Shown here piece after piece: positions 38,308-48,366 of a stretch of 64,000 nucleotides of DNA. Location: assembly GCF_000725385.1 (NCBI RefSeq), contig NZ_CP008884.1, positions 4,708,758-4,772,757 on the forward strand. The letters run 5' to 3'. Origin of the DNA: Dyella japonica A8 (GTDB lineage: Bacteria; Pseudomonadota; Gammaproteobacteria; Xanthomonadales; Rhodanobacteraceae). The first letter of the stretch is position 1. Each line of letters starts with the position of its first letter. Made by a program: the position numbers and the translations under genes. The notes under the pieces were generated by a model. It saw only the letters and a list, made by a program, of their open reading frames with translations. It did not search any database and was not told the DNA's origin.

Positions 38308-39741
38308 TCACACCGTCATCGGCGTGACCTCTGGCACAGAGCGCGACAGGCAGGTGCCCACCTTGTCGTCCGGCCCCAGCGTGTAGCAGTACAAGGTGAG
38401 GCGCGCCCCGCTGCTGCCGGTGTCGCCGATATCGAGCGCATAGCCGTGCAGGCGCACGATGGCGCTGACGATGCTCAGGCCCAGGCCCGAACCGCCCGTG
38501 GTGCGGCTATTGTCGCCGCGATAGAAACGCCGCGTCACCGCGTCCCGCTCGTCGGCGGGAATGCCCGGGCCGCTGTCGATCACGTCCACGCGCGGGCCGC
38601 GCTTGTCCATACTGGCGCGCAGGCTCACCTTGCCGCCCGACGGCGTGAACTTGATCGCGTTGCCGACAAGATTGGCTAGCGCCTCGAACAACAGGTGCGC
38701 ATCGGCACGCACGGGAGTAAGTGGCTGGATATCCAGCTCGAACGCCTGACCGCGATCCTCCGCCACCGGTGCATAGAACTCGTGCACCTGGCGCAGCACC
38801 TGCCCCACGTCCACTTCGTCGAAGCAGGCCGCGCGGTGGCGATCCTCCAGCTCCGACACGCGCAACAGCGCGCGGAAGCGCGTCAGCACTTCGTCGATAT
38901 CGACGATGCACGACTCCACCAGCGCGGCTTCCGGCTCGCCGTCCAGCTGCTGCTGCGTGCGATAGAGCCGTGCGCGCAGGCGCGTCAGCGGCGTGCGCAG
39001 GTCGTGCGCGATGTTGTCGCATACGCCCTTCACTTCATTCATCAGGCGCTCGATTTCGCCCAGCATCGTGTTGACGATGCCGGCCAGCTGGTCGAGTTCA
39101 TCGCCGCGCCGGCTCACCGGCAAGCGCTTGGACAGGTCGCCCTGGCGGATGGGATCGGTCGCCGCCTGCAGCTCGCGGATGCGTTTTTCCGGGCCGCGAC
39201 GCAACAGGAAGCCGCCGAGCAGGCCGGGGATGATGGTGAGCGAAAGCCCCCACAGCAGCGCACGACGGATGATCGCGCCGATGCCATCGATGGTGCTGAT
39301 GTCCTTGGCGATGACGAGGATGTCGCCGTTGGGCAGCGTGGTCGCCAGGCCGCGCGCGCGCACGCGCTCCGCATCGCGGTCGGGTCGTGGCAAGCCGTGT
39401 CTCAGCAAATGCACCTGGCCGTCACGCAGCAGCGAGGCCGGCAGATGGTCGATATTGCCCGCTACCGGCTGGTGATCCTTGTCGAACAGCCCCACCGACA
39501 TGATGCCGTGCGGGTCGATCGCCGCCGCGGCATCCACCGTCGTCGCCAGCCGGGACGGCTCGGTGGAGGCGATGTAGTGCATGCGCTGCTGCAACATCTG
39601 GTCGATGACCGTATTGAGGTAACGCGTGGTTTCCCACTGGATCACCCCGACGAGCACCGCGCCCCACACGACGAACAGCGATCCGTAGATCAGGATCAGC
39701 CGCGAGGTGGTCGAGTGCCAGCTGTTTGGACGTCCGTTCAT
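38308..39741 (-). CDS. Two-component sensor histidine kinase
   Basis: The 477 residues contain a first membrane helix (RLILIYGSLFVVWGAVLVGVIQW), a ~120-residue periplasmic sensor loop, a second helix (ALLWGLSLTIIPGLLGGFLL) and HAMP. The phosphorylated histidine lies in NIAHDLRTPLTRLRARL. The ATPase boxes are NLVGNAIKFTPSGG, DSGPGIPADE and GGSGLGLSIV. The ATG overlaps the regulator's stop by four bases (ATGA). It should sense an envelope signal and phosphorylate the adjacent OmpR-type regulator. Its position upstream of the RND operon suggests control of efflux; the signal is unknown. Confidence 0.93.
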   Translation of the reverse strand: MNGRPNSWHSTTSRLILIYGSLFVVWGAVLVGVIQWETTRYLNTVIDQMLQQRMHYIASTEPSRLATTVDAAAAIDPHGIMSVGLFDKDHQPVAGNIDHLPASLLRDGQVHLLRHGLPRPDRDAERVRARGLATTLPNGDILVIAKDISTIDGIGAIIRRALLWGLSLTIIPGLLGGFLLRRGPEKRIRELQAATDPIRQGDLSKRLPVSRRGDELDQLAGIVNTMLGEIERLMNEVKGVCDNIAHDLRTPLTRLRARLYRTQQQLDGEPEAALVESCIVDIDEVLTRFRALLRVSELEDRHRAACFDEVDVGQVLRQVHEFYAPVAEDRGQAFELDIQPLTPVRADAHLLFEALANLVGNAIKFTPSGGKVSLRASMDKRGPRVDVIDSGPGIPADERDAVTRRFYRGDNSRTTGGSGLGLSIVSAIVRLHGYALDIGDTGSSGARLTLYCYTLGPDDKVGTCLSRSVPEVTPMTV

Positions 39742-40448
39742 GACACCACCGTGGCGGCTTCGTTGGCGGCCGCGATCATGTAGCCGGTGCCACGCACCGT
39801 GTGGATCAACGCCGGCTGCCCGGCGCCGTCGATCTTCCGCCGCAAGCGCGCGATGTGCACATCGATCACATTGGTGCCCGGGTCGAAATGGAAGCCCCAC
39901 ACCGTCTCGAAGATCATCGTGCGGGTGAGCACCTGTCCGGAATTGCGCATCAGGAATTCGAGCAGGCGATATTCGGTGGGCAACAGCGTCAGCGGCTGGC
40001 CGCCGCGATAGGCCACGTGGCTCACCAGGTCCAGCTCAAGATCGGCCACGCGAAGGCGCTGCACCACGGCCTGCGGCTGGCGTCGGCGTAACAGCACTTC
40101 GGCGCGTGCGGACATTTCATCCGGCGCGAAAGGCTTGGTGAGGTAGTCATCGCCACCGGCGCGCAATCCACGCACGCGCTCGTCGACATCGCTCAGCGCG
40201 CTGATCATCAGCACCGGCGTGTCGCGTCCCGCGCGGCGCAGCTCGGCCACCACGTCGATGCCGTCCATGCCTGGCAGCATGCGATCGAGTGTAATCAGGT
40301 CGTACTCGCGCTGCGTGGCATGCGCCAGGCCGTCGCGACCGTTCGCAACCCAGTCGGCCTGCATGCCGTGCGCACTGAGTTCCGCGACGATCTCGCGCGC
40401 GGTGGTTTCGTCGTCTTCGATGACCAGCACTTGGGGCATGGCAGCCAT
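39738..40448 (-). CDS. OmpR-family response regulator
   Basis: The 236 residues have a receiver domain (acidic pair in VLVIEDDET, phospho-acceptor Asp in LITLDRMLPGMDG, Lys in YLTKPFAPDE) and a winged-helix DNA-binding domain (LTLLPTEYRLLEFLMRNSGQVLTRTMIFETVW, then IDVHIARLRRKID, RGTGYM). The start could be the ATG at 40448 or the one at 40439 (MPQVLVIED); neither has a good ribosome site. It is coupled to the kinase by overlap and separated from rpoH by a terminator. Confidence 0.93.
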   Translation of the reverse strand: MAAMPQVLVIEDDETTAREIVAELSAHGMQADWVANGRDGLAHATQREYDLITLDRMLPGMDGIDVVAELRRAGRDTPVLMISALSDVDERVRGLRAGGDDYLTKPFAPDEMSARAEVLLRRRQPQAVVQRLRVADLELDLVSHVAYRGGQPLTLLPTEYRLLEFLMRNSGQVLTRTMIFETVWGFHFDPGTNVIDVHIARLRRKIDGAGQPALIHTVRGTGYMIAAANEAATVVS

Positions 40449-40501
40449 AACACCGTGGATCCAGTGGCGGGAGCGCGGAGTCAGCCATGTCCCCGCAAAG
40501 C

Positions 40502-40527
40502 CAAACGGCCCCGATGGGGGCCGTTTG
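40502..40527. terminator. Terminator after rpoH
   Basis: CAAACGGCCCC-GATG-GGGGCCGTTTG is an 11-bp perfect stem 24 bases past the rpoH stop. The stem itself supplies a short T-run in either direction. Confidence 0.8.
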
Positions 40528-40550
40528 TCATCTTACGCTGACGTCGAAGA

Positions 40551-41408
<858 letters not shown>

Positions 41409-41436
41409 GTTGGAACCTCCTGAATAGGGGATCAGC

Positions 41437-41463
41437 TTAGCACTCGGGTAGTGAGAGTGCTAA
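41437..41463. promoter_or_regulatory. CIRCE element (HrcA operator) upstream of rpoH
   Basis: TTAGCACTC (41437-41445), nine bases, GAGTGCTAA (41455-41463): this is the exact CIRCE consensus TTAGCACTC-N9-GAGTGCTAA. It lies between ung and rpoH, ending 28 bases from the rpoH start codon, and so within its leader or promoter. CIRCE is the known binding site of the repressor HrcA, which is normally found on groESL and hrcA-grpE-dnaK. Confidence 0.92.
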
Positions 41464-41594
41464 AGGCCCCGAAAGGTTCCGGGACCTTTGATGAACTGAA
41501 TAGTACAGGAATTTGGGGCAACTGTCCAGCGAGGCACCCCAGGGGAGGTGCCACTATGCCGCCCTGTCGGTTCAGCGGCCGTGAAAGGCCGGTT

Positions 41595-42296
41595 TCAGGC
41601 GAGTTCCGAGCGCATGGGCAGGGACCAGTCCACCGGTGCCACCCCTCGGCTCTCCAGGTATTGGTTAGCCGCCGAGAAGTGCCCGCAGCCGATGAAACCG
41701 CGGTGCGCTGACAAAGGAGATGGGTGCACGGACCGCAAAATGCAATGCCGGCGGCCATCGATCAGCTGGCCCTTTTTCTGGGCATAGGAACCCCAGAGCA
41801 TGAACACCAGCCCCTCCCGCTCCCGGTTGAGGGCATCGATGGCGGCATCGGTAAACCCTTCCCAGCCCTTGCCCTGATGGGAGCCGGCCATGCCCTGCTG
41901 GACGGTGAGCGTGGCGTTGAGCAGCAGCACGCCCCGGTCTGCCCAGGGGGTCAGGCAGCCGTGGTCGGGGGCCTTGTAGCCCAGGTCCCGGTGAATTTCC
42001 TTGAAGATGTTCTGCAGCGACGGCGGCGTCTGCACGCCCGGCCGCACCGAGAAGCACAGCCCATGGGCCTGATTCGGGCCGTGGTACGGGTCCTGCCCCA
42101 GGATCACCACCCGCACGGCGTCGAACGGGGTGTGATCGAAAGCGGCGAAGATCTCCGGGCCCGGCGGGTAGATCACCTTGCCGGCATGCTTTTCGTTGCG
42201 GAGGAAGTCCGACAGGGACTTCATGTCGGGTCGGGCCAGGTAGTCACCGATGCGGGCCTTCCACGAAGGCTCCAGCTTGATCCGATCCTCGGTCAC
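41595..42296 (-). CDS. ung: Uracil-DNA glycosylase
   Basis: The 233 residues contain the water-activating motif [31 protein letters not shown] and the DNA-intercalation loop [17 protein letters not shown] of family-1 UDG. It removes uracil from DNA at the start of base-excision repair. The start is GTG at 42296, overlapping the stop of the double-receiver gene (GTGA), so translation is coupled to that gene. Complete and of normal length. Confidence 0.96.
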   Translation of the reverse strand: MTEDRIKLEPSWKARIGDYLARPDMKSLSDFLRNEKHAGKVIYPPGPEIFAAFDHTPFDAVRVVILGQDPYHGPNQAHGLCFSVRPGVQTPPSLQNIFKEIHRDLGYKAPDHGCLTPWADRGVLLLNATLTVQQGMAGSHQGKGWEGFTDAAIDALNREREGLVFMLWGSYAQKKGQLIDGRRHCILRSVHPSPLSAHRGFIGCGHFSAANQYLESRGVAPVDWSLPMRSELA

Positions 42297-43135
42297 GCCG
42301 CCTCGCCCCGCTCGCGCAGGTGCTGGGAAACGCGCAGCTGGAACAGCAGCTTGGTCATCAGCAGTTTTTCCTCGATGGGTTTCTCGACCAGGTCGTTGGC
42401 ACCGGCGCGCAGCAGCGCGGCCTGGTTAGCCGGGTTCTCGTCGCCGGTCATCACCAGCACCGGCAACCGGCCCTTGCCATAACCGTATTCGCGCCGGATG
42501 CGTTCCAGCAGGTCGCCGCCGGTGAGCTCGCCCTTCAGGCTAACGTCGGTGAGCACGATGTCCGCGCCGACCCTGGAGGCGTCCTTCGCCTTGTCGAGCA
42601 GGACCAGCGCGTCCTCCACGCTGACCACGTGGTGCACGGTGAGGCCGTGTTTTTCCAGGATGCGGCGGGTCGCCAGCGCCACCACGCGGCTGTCTTCCAC
42701 ATAGAGCACTTCGCCCTGCGCGGAATCGGCGGGCTTGACGTAGCCGCGGATGAACTCCGCCAACGCCTGGAAACCCAGCGACTTGTCGAAATAGTCGGTG
42801 ACGTGCTCACCCAGCGTGCGGCTGTGCAGGCGGCCATCCACGTCGCCCGATACCACCACGATGGGCACGTAGGCCTGGGCGGCGGATTCACGCACGTGGC
42901 GCGCAAGCTCCAGCCCATCCATGTCGGGCAGGCGCAAGGCAATGGTGATGAAGTCGAAGGCGCCGCCGTCCATCAGTTCCTTGGCTTCCGCGCCGCTGCC
43001 GGCGCCCACCACGTCACTGTCCGGCAACTCGCTCTTCAACACGCGGGCGATCAGCTGGCGCACCACCTTGGAGCCATCCACCACCAGCACCCTGGGCGCC
43101 GTTCCTACTGCTCGACTGCTGAAACTTCCACTCAT
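42293..43135 (-). CDS. Double-receiver response regulator, first receiver lacking the phospho-acceptor
   Basis: The 280 residues are two CheY-like receivers and no output domain. The first (about 15-135) starts [14 protein letters not shown], but at the acceptor position reads [13 protein letters not shown], with Ala where Asp is expected. Its conserved Lys is present (DYFDKSLG). The second (about 145-270) starts [11 protein letters not shown], has Asp in [15 protein letters not shown] and Lys in LVEKPIEEK, and should be phosphorylatable. It overlaps ung by four bases. No kinase is adjacent. Confidence 0.88.
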   Translation of the reverse strand: MSGSFSSRAVGTAPRVLVVDGSKVVRQLIARVLKSELPDSDVVGAGSGAEAKELMDGGAFDFITIALRLPDMDGLELARHVRESAAQAYVPIVVVSGDVDGRLHSRTLGEHVTDYFDKSLGFQALAEFIRGYVKPADSAQGEVLYVEDSRVVALATRRILEKHGLTVHHVVSVEDALVLLDKAKDASRVGADIVLTDVSLKGELTGGDLLERIRREYGYGKGRLPVLVMTGDENPANQAALLRAGANDLVEKPIEEKLLMTKLLFQLRVSQHLRERGEAA

Positions 43136-43283
43136 CCCCGATCACCCACGTGTTGGCCGACGCTCCCTGCCGACACCTTGCCGACGCCCCCTCCGGGCGC
43201 CGGGCTACCTCGCGCCGGCATGCTGCACCATGCGCGCAAACCTTGCATGACCTTGTTGCGCCGGGCGTGAGCCCGCGCACGCT

Positions 43284-44270
43284 TCAGACGGCTTTGCGCA
43301 GCTGCCACGCACTGACCAGCCGGGCGCCCAGCCAGCCGAGCACGGCCGCTGCCACCGGCACGGCACCGAGCAACCACAGGGGCAAGGCGTCCACCTGCAG
43401 CTTGCCTGCGTAAACCTGTCCCAGCCGCTGCACCGGTTCGGCCAGCGCCAGTTCGACCAGCACGGCAAAGCCGACCGCCAGCACGCCGCTGAGCAAGCCG
43501 TACCAGATGCCGGCATAAAGATACGGACGGCGCACGAAGGCGCGGCTGGCGCCCACCAGCATGAGCACGCCGATTTCCTCGGTACGGCTGGCGATATCCA
43601 CACGCACCGTATTGCCCACGACCAGCAGCACGGCCACCGCCAGCAGCGCAGCCAGAATCATCACGATGCGCTGGCCCACGCCCAGCATGGCTTCCAGGCG
43701 CTGCCGCCAGGTTCCGCCATCCTGCACCTGGTCCACGCCCTGCATGCCGCGCATGTCGGCCACGAGATGATCGACGCTGTCGGCGCTCGCGCCCGGACGG
43801 GGCTGCACTTCCAGCACGAACGGCAGCGGATTGGCGTCCAGCGTGTGCAGCGCACCGGAGAAACCCTGCATCTTCGCCAGCTCGTCCATGCCCTGGTCGG
43901 GGGACTTCACCTTGACGTCCGCGACCTCACTGCGTTCGCGCAGCTTCTTGGCCATCATGTCCGCCGAGGACACGCCCTGCCCCGGCTGCATGAACACGCT
44001 GATGGTCTGGTTCTGGCCCAGCGCGTCACCCATCTTCTGCAGGTTGCCCAGCACCAGATAGAAGGTCAGCGGCAAGGCCAGCGCGATGGCCATGACGGCG
44101 ACGGTAAGCAGGGTGCCCACCGGTCGCGACATCAGGCGGCGCAGGCTGGCCATGGCGCTCCAGCCGTGATGCTCGCGCCAGCTCGCCACGGGGCGCGCCT
44201 TGGTGCGGATACCGCGCGACTGGTCGGAAAGCAGCGGGCTTTCCATCGGGAATTCAGGCTGCGTGCTCAT
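43284..44270 (-). CDS. ftsX: Cell-division protein FtsX
   Basis: This 328-residue inner-membrane protein has a cytoplasmic N-terminus and a first helix (VGTLLTVAVMAIALALPLTFYLVLGNLQ). A periplasmic domain follows (ISVFMQPGQGVSSADMMAKKLRE...), then three C-terminal helices with the FtsX signature VRVDIASRTEEIGVLMLVGASRAFVRRPYLYAG. With FtsE it forms the divisome complex that activates septal amidases through EnvC. Its ATG overlaps the ftsE stop (ATGA). Confidence 0.95.
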   Translation of the reverse strand: MSTQPEFPMESPLLSDQSRGIRTKARPVASWREHHGWSAMASLRRLMSRPVGTLLTVAVMAIALALPLTFYLVLGNLQKMGDALGQNQTISVFMQPGQGVSSADMMAKKLRERSEVADVKVKSPDQGMDELAKMQGFSGALHTLDANPLPFVLEVQPRPGASADSVDHLVADMRGMQGVDQVQDGGTWRQRLEAMLGVGQRIVMILAALLAVAVLLVVGNTVRVDIASRTEEIGVLMLVGASRAFVRRPYLYAGIWYGLLSGVLAVGFAVLVELALAEPVQRLGQVYAGKLQVDALPLWLLGAVPVAAAVLGWLGARLVSAWQLRKAV

Positions 44271-44944
44271 AGCACCTCCTGTGCGGCCACGTCGGCGACG
44301 AGGCGGCCGTGGTCGAGCACGATCACGCGCTTCTTCATCTTCTTGATCAACGGCAGGTCGTGGCTGGCGATCAGCACGGTGGTGCCCACGCCCTGGAATT
44401 CGGCGAACAAGCCCATGATCTCCACGGCGAGCGTGGGGTCGAGGTTGCCGGTGGGTTCGTCGGCGATCAGCAGCATCGGCTTGGCGACAATGGCGCGGGC
44501 GATGCCCACGCGCTGCTGCTCACCGGCGGACAACGTGGCCGGGAGCTGGCGCTCGTAGGAAAGCAGGCCCACCTTCTCCAGCGCCGCGCGCACACGCTTG
44601 CTGCGTTCATGGGGCGCCATGCCGCCGATCATCAGCGGCAACTCGACGTTGGCGAACACGGTGCGATCCATCAGCAGGCGATGGTCCTGGAACACCATGC
44701 CGACGCGGCGGCGCAACTTGGGAATACCGGCGCGCCCCACCTTGGCGAGGTTCTGCCCCTCCAGCGTGACGACGCCGTGCGAGGGTCGCTCGATCAGGCC
44801 CAGCAGTTTGAGCAGCGTGCTCTTGCCGGCACCGGAGTGGCCGGTGACGAAGGCCATCTCACCTGCTGCCACCTCGAAAGAGAGTTGCGACAGGGCCTCG
44901 TGGCCACCTTCATAGCGTTTGCTGACTTGGTCGAAGCGGATCAC
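44267..44944 (-). CDS. ftsE: Cell-division ATP-binding protein FtsE
   Basis: The 225 residues are a complete ABC ATPase: IRFDQVSKRYEGGHEALSQLSFEV, Walker A GHSGAGKST, signature LSAGEQQRVGIARA, Walker B LLIADEPTGNLDP, switch ASHD. The start is GTG at 44944, which gives the family-standard N-terminus; the frame continues upstream only into repeat DNA. In E. coli the order is ftsY-ftsE-ftsX-rpoH. Here ftsY is absent and two genes intervene before rpoH. Confidence 0.95.
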   Translation of the reverse strand: MIRFDQVSKRYEGGHEALSQLSFEVAAGEMAFVTGHSGAGKSTLLKLLGLIERPSHGVVTLEGQNLAKVGRAGIPKLRRRVGMVFQDHRLLMDRTVFANVELPLMIGGMAPHERSKRVRAALEKVGLLSYERQLPATLSAGEQQRVGIARAIVAKPMLLIADEPTGNLDPTLAVEIMGLFAEFQGVGTTVLIASHDLPLIKKMKKRVIVLDHGRLVADVAAQEVL

Positions 44945-45054
44945 CGCGTGTCCCCGATCCTGGATGACGGAAGGATAAGGGATGCACGCGTGAAGGTCAG
45001 TTGGTTTATGTCGCCATGCTGGGGAGGATTCAGCCCGGGAGCAGCTCGCTTCAT

Positions 45055-45640
45055 CGAAGCCGTCATTCCGGCGCCCCACGGGGACTAGCTTTGCGTCGAA
45101 GGCCGGAAGCCAGTGGCGTCAACCTTCAGTCGGGCGATGGATCTCATCGCCTTTTCACTGGACCGGGGCGCTGGGTCCCGGCCTGCGCCGGGACGACGAT
45201 CAAGAGCGTGCTGTGGCGCTCCATGCTCGGAGAAGCAGCGCCCGAACGCGCCTCATCGAAGCCGTCATTCCGGCGCAGGCCGGAATCCAGTAGCGTCAGC
45301 CTTCAGTGAGGCGATGGATCTCATCGCCTTTTCACTGGACCGGGGCGCTGGGTCCCGGCCTGCGCCGGGACGACGATCAAGAGCGGGCCGTGGCGCTCCA
45401 TGCTCGGAGAAGCAGCGCCCGAACGCGCCTCATCGAAGCCGTCATTCCGGCGCCCCGCGGGGACTAGCTTTGCGTCGCAGGCCGGAAGAGCTTCTCAACA
45501 GCGAAGCTGGTCATCCAGTGGCGTCAGCCTTCAGTCAGGCGATGGATCTCATCGCCTTTTCACTGGACCGGGGCGCTGGGTCCCGGCTTGCGCCGGGACG
45601 ACGATCAAGAGCGCGCCGTGGCGCTCCATTCCCCGAGCAT
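45055..45640. repeat. Three-copy tandem repeat with nested small insertions
   Basis: Units begin with CGAAGCCGTCATTCCGGCGC at 45055, 45257 and 45434. Each carries GATGGATCTCATCGCCTTTT and a GGGTCCCGGC..TGCGCCGGGACGACG hairpin. Unit lengths are 202, 177 and about 205 bases. Unit 2 has the plain hairpin ATTCCGGCGC-AGGCCGGAAT; units 1 and 3 have about 25 extra bases inserted at its loop (45076-45100; 45455-45480), and unit 3 has a second insertion around TTCTCAACAGCGAA. It fills the gap upstream of ftsE and runs to the rhlB stop. Not coding. Confidence 0.9.
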
Positions 45641-47358
45641 CAGTGCCCGAAGAAGAAGCGGCTCACGCGACGGAAGAAGCCGAGCTTCTCCGGCGCCGGC
45701 TGTTCGGCCGGCTTGGTCGAGGTGATGGCCACGTGGCGCGAGGGACGGGCATGGTTGTTGTCGCCGTTGCCACGCTCACGCGGCGGACGACGCTCACCGC
45801 GCGGCTCGCGCTGACCCTCGTTCGCGGTGTTGCTGCCAGCGCCTTGGGCGGCCGGTGCCTCGCCGCCTTCGCGGCGACGGTTGCGGCCACCACGACGGCG
45901 GCGGCGCTTGCGCTCCACGCCATCGGCCGACTCGCCCGGTGCGGGGACCGGGGCAGCCTCGGTTTTCACCGGGGCTTCCGCACCCTCAGCGGGAGCGTCG
46001 GCACGCGGCTTCCGCGGCTCACGCGGCTTATCGCTGCGCGGACGATCGCCACCGCGGCCACCGCCGCTGCGCGAACCCTTGCGCGGCGAGCCGTCTTTCT
46101 CGCGCTGCTCGACCTTGTCGCCAAAGGCCGCGCTGTCGGCGGCAACGTCGGCCATGTACTGGGCGTCCTGCTCGCGCGGCTTGGGCATCACCAGCATGTC
46201 GGCCTCGATATTGGCCACCGGGATGCGCTGGCCAATATAGGTTTCGATATCCGGCAGGCTCATCGCATACAGGTCGCAGGCGAAGCTGATCGCGTCGCCC
46301 TCCGCGCCGAGGCGCGCGGTACGGCCGATGCGGTGCACGTAGTCTTCGGCATCCTGCGGCAGGTCGTAGTTGAACACGTGGCTGACCGCCGGGATGTGCA
46401 GGCCGCGCGCGGCAACGTCAGTGCACACCAGGATGTCCAGCTGGCCTTCCTGGAAGCGCTGCAAGAGCTTCTGGCGCTTGAGCTGCGGCACATCGCCCGA
46501 CAGTGCACCCACGCGGTAACCCTGGCGCTTCAGGCGGTCGGTGATCTTTTCCGCGGCGGCCTTGGTGTTGACGAAGATGATGCTGCGCGTGGGCGTGGTG
46601 CGCTCAAGCAGGTTGAGCAGCAGCGGCATCTTCTCTTCCTTGGCCGGGAAGTAGACGACCTGGCGCACGCGGTCAGCGGTGACGTTGTCCGTCTCCACTT
46701 CCAGCTTCTCGGCGTTGTGCATGTGCTCGTAGGCCAGCTCCAGCACGCGGTGGCTGAGCGTGGCGGAGAACAGCAGCACCTGGCGCTGCTCACGCGTCGG
46801 CAGGCGGCGGAAGATGAAGCGCACGTCCTTGATGAAGCCAAGGTCGAACATGCGGTCCGCCTCGTCGATCACCATCACTTCCACGCCTTCGAAGCCGAAC
46901 ACGTGCTGTTTGTAGTAGTCGAGCAGGCGGCCCGGCGTGGCGATGATGATGTCGCAGCCGTCCTTGAGCTGCTGGCGCTGCTTGTCATAGTCCACGCCGC
47001 CATAGATAAGCGCCGTGCGCAGGCCGGTGTGGCGGCCGATGGACTTGGCGTCCTTCTCGATCTGGATGGCCAGCTCGCGGGTCGGCGCAATGACCAGGGC
47101 GCGCGGGTCGCTGTCCTTGCGCTCGGCTACGGCCGGCGTGGTCAGCAGGCGATTCATCATCGCCACCAGGAAGGCGCAGGTCTTGCCCGTGCCCGTCTGT
47201 GCCTGGCCGGCGACGTCGCGACCCGTCAGCGCGACCGGCAGGGTCAGCGCCTGGATCGGCGTGCAGCGGGTGAAACCCGCCTCGTCGAGGCCTTTCTGGA
47301 GCAGCGGATGGAGGTCGAAGTTGGTGAAAAAAGTATCAGTGAGAACAGTCTGAGACAT
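45640..47358 (-). CDS. rhlB: ATP-dependent RNA helicase RhlB
   Basis: The 572 residues are a DEAD-box helicase: [59 protein letters not shown] and [10 protein letters not shown]. The core is followed by a ~170-residue Arg/Gly/Pro-rich tail ([17 protein letters not shown]) ending in an aromatic-basic stretch, [15 protein letters not shown], that could form an amphipathic helix. RhlB works in mRNA decay with RNase E/PNPase. Divergence from trxA-rho is the classical gammaproteobacterial arrangement. The ATG at 47358 was used; upstream frame is not conserved. Confidence 0.95.
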   Translation of the reverse strand: MSQTVLTDTFFTNFDLHPLLQKGLDEAGFTRCTPIQALTLPVALTGRDVAGQAQTGTGKTCAFLVAMMNRLLTTPAVAERKDSDPRALVIAPTRELAIQIEKDAKSIGRHTGLRTALIYGGVDYDKQRQQLKDGCDIIIATPGRLLDYYKQHVFGFEGVEVMVIDEADRMFDLGFIKDVRFIFRRLPTREQRQVLLFSATLSHRVLELAYEHMHNAEKLEVETDNVTADRVRQVVYFPAKEEKMPLLLNLLERTTPTRSIIFVNTKAAAEKITDRLKRQGYRVGALSGDVPQLKRQKLLQRFQEGQLDILVCTDVAARGLHIPAVSHVFNYDLPQDAEDYVHRIGRTARLGAEGDAISFACDLYAMSLPDIETYIGQRIPVANIEADMLVMPKPREQDAQYMADVAADSAAFGDKVEQREKDGSPRKGSRSGGGRGGDRPRSDKPREPRKPRADAPAEGAEAPVKTEAAPVPAPGESADGVERKRRRRRGGRNRRREGGEAPAAQGAGSNTANEGQREPRGERRPPRERGNGDNNHARPSRHVAITSTKPAEQPAPEKLGFFRRVSRFFFGH

Positions 47359-47858
47359 TGCTATTGGGTGTCTTGGTGCAGACAGCGCCCCAGGGGCGGC
47401 CGCCTGGCTCCTTGCCGGTGAGACGCAAACAAGGAACGGGTGGATGGTCGGCGCGGCCGGGACGTGGCGGCAGGCGGGATCCGGATCGGATCGCGCATGC
47501 CCGCGGCACGTGTCCTTGGCTGGGCCGGCGGGAGCGGCGGCGTGCGACGGCTCCGCTGGCATAGGTCAAAGGACTGCAATGGCTAAGCCACTGACAATCA
47601 AGGAAAACCCTTTCACCTATGTCAACGGAACCATCCCTGGCCACCTGTAGGAGACCGGCGCATTCAATATGCAGAATGCGCCTACAGCCTCCCTTGAATC
47701 GCTTGAATCGTGCCCCGAGTTACGTTGGAATGGAGGCCTGCCGCAACGGCCAAAAGACTTCCTTCCGGTACGACCCCGCGCTTCATGGGCGCCCCAGTGT
47801 AGCCGATGCTGGGCGCGCGGTCGTGAAACCCTTACCCGCCTTACCTTCGGAGACCCCG
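47359..47858. other. Divergent intergenic region rhlB-trxA
   Basis: These 500 bases must hold the promoters of rhlB (minus) and trxA-rho (plus) and contain one REP-like hairpin. Open frames that extend trxA or rhlB into it lack conserved sequence. No RNA gene is recognised. Confidence 0.6.
47645..47687. repeat. REP-like hairpin between rhlB and trxA
   Basis: CTGTAGG (47645-47651) and CCTACAG (47681-47687) flank the perfect inner pair GCGCATTC/GAATGCGC. The GTAGGAG start resembles the GTGGGAGCGC hairpins elsewhere in the window. Confidence 0.7.
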
Positions 47859-48185
47859 GTGAGCGACCTGATTACCCATGTGAGCGATGACGCCTTTGAG
47901 CAGGAAGTGCTCAATTCCGATACCCCTGTCCTGCTGGACTTCTGGGCGGAGTGGTGCGGCCCGTGCAAGGCCATCGCCCCGATCCTCGATGAGCTGGCCC
48001 AGCAGTACCAGGGCAAGCTGCGCATCGCGAAGATCAACATCGACCACAACCAGAAGACGCCCCGCAACTATGGCGTGCGCGGCATCCCGACCCTGATGGT
48101 GTTCAAGAACGGCAAGGTCGAGGCCACCCAGATCGGCGCCGTCAGCAAGGGCGCGCTGACCCAGATGATCGACAAGGCCATCTAA
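47859..48185 (+). CDS. trxA: Thioredoxin
   Basis: The 108 residues have the active site [13 protein letters not shown] near residue 30 and the cis-proline segment [14 protein letters not shown]. It is a cytoplasmic dithiol reductase that recycles ribonucleotide reductase, methionine sulfoxide reductase and others. The start is GTG at 47859 with CGGAG just upstream, giving MSDLITHV as in the family. It is followed 181 bases later by rho on the same strand, as in E. coli. Confidence 0.97.
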   Translation: MSDLITHVSDDAFEQEVLNSDTPVLLDFWAEWCGPCKAIAPILDELAQQYQGKLRIAKINIDHNQKTPRNYGVRGIPTLMVFKNGKVEATQIGAVSKGALTQMIDKAI

Positions 48186-48366
48186 GGCCGTCTCAGAAAT
48201 TTCCGCTCCGGAAAAACTTTTCTGAATTTTGCCGGCCGCGGCGCTTTACGCCGCCGCGGACCCGGTGCTAGATTTCATGCGTCCGCTGGGACAGTCCTGT
48301 CCCCCGCGCCGTCCGCGCAACGCAACCTTCCCTCCTTTTTCAACGGCGCCCCGCAGAGGTTTGCCC

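Noticed and set aside
45113-45814. 233-codon plus-strand frame with internal repeats upstream of ftsE
   Set aside because: It is the translation of the intergenic repeats (SRHSGAGRNP type) and runs into the antisense of rhlB.
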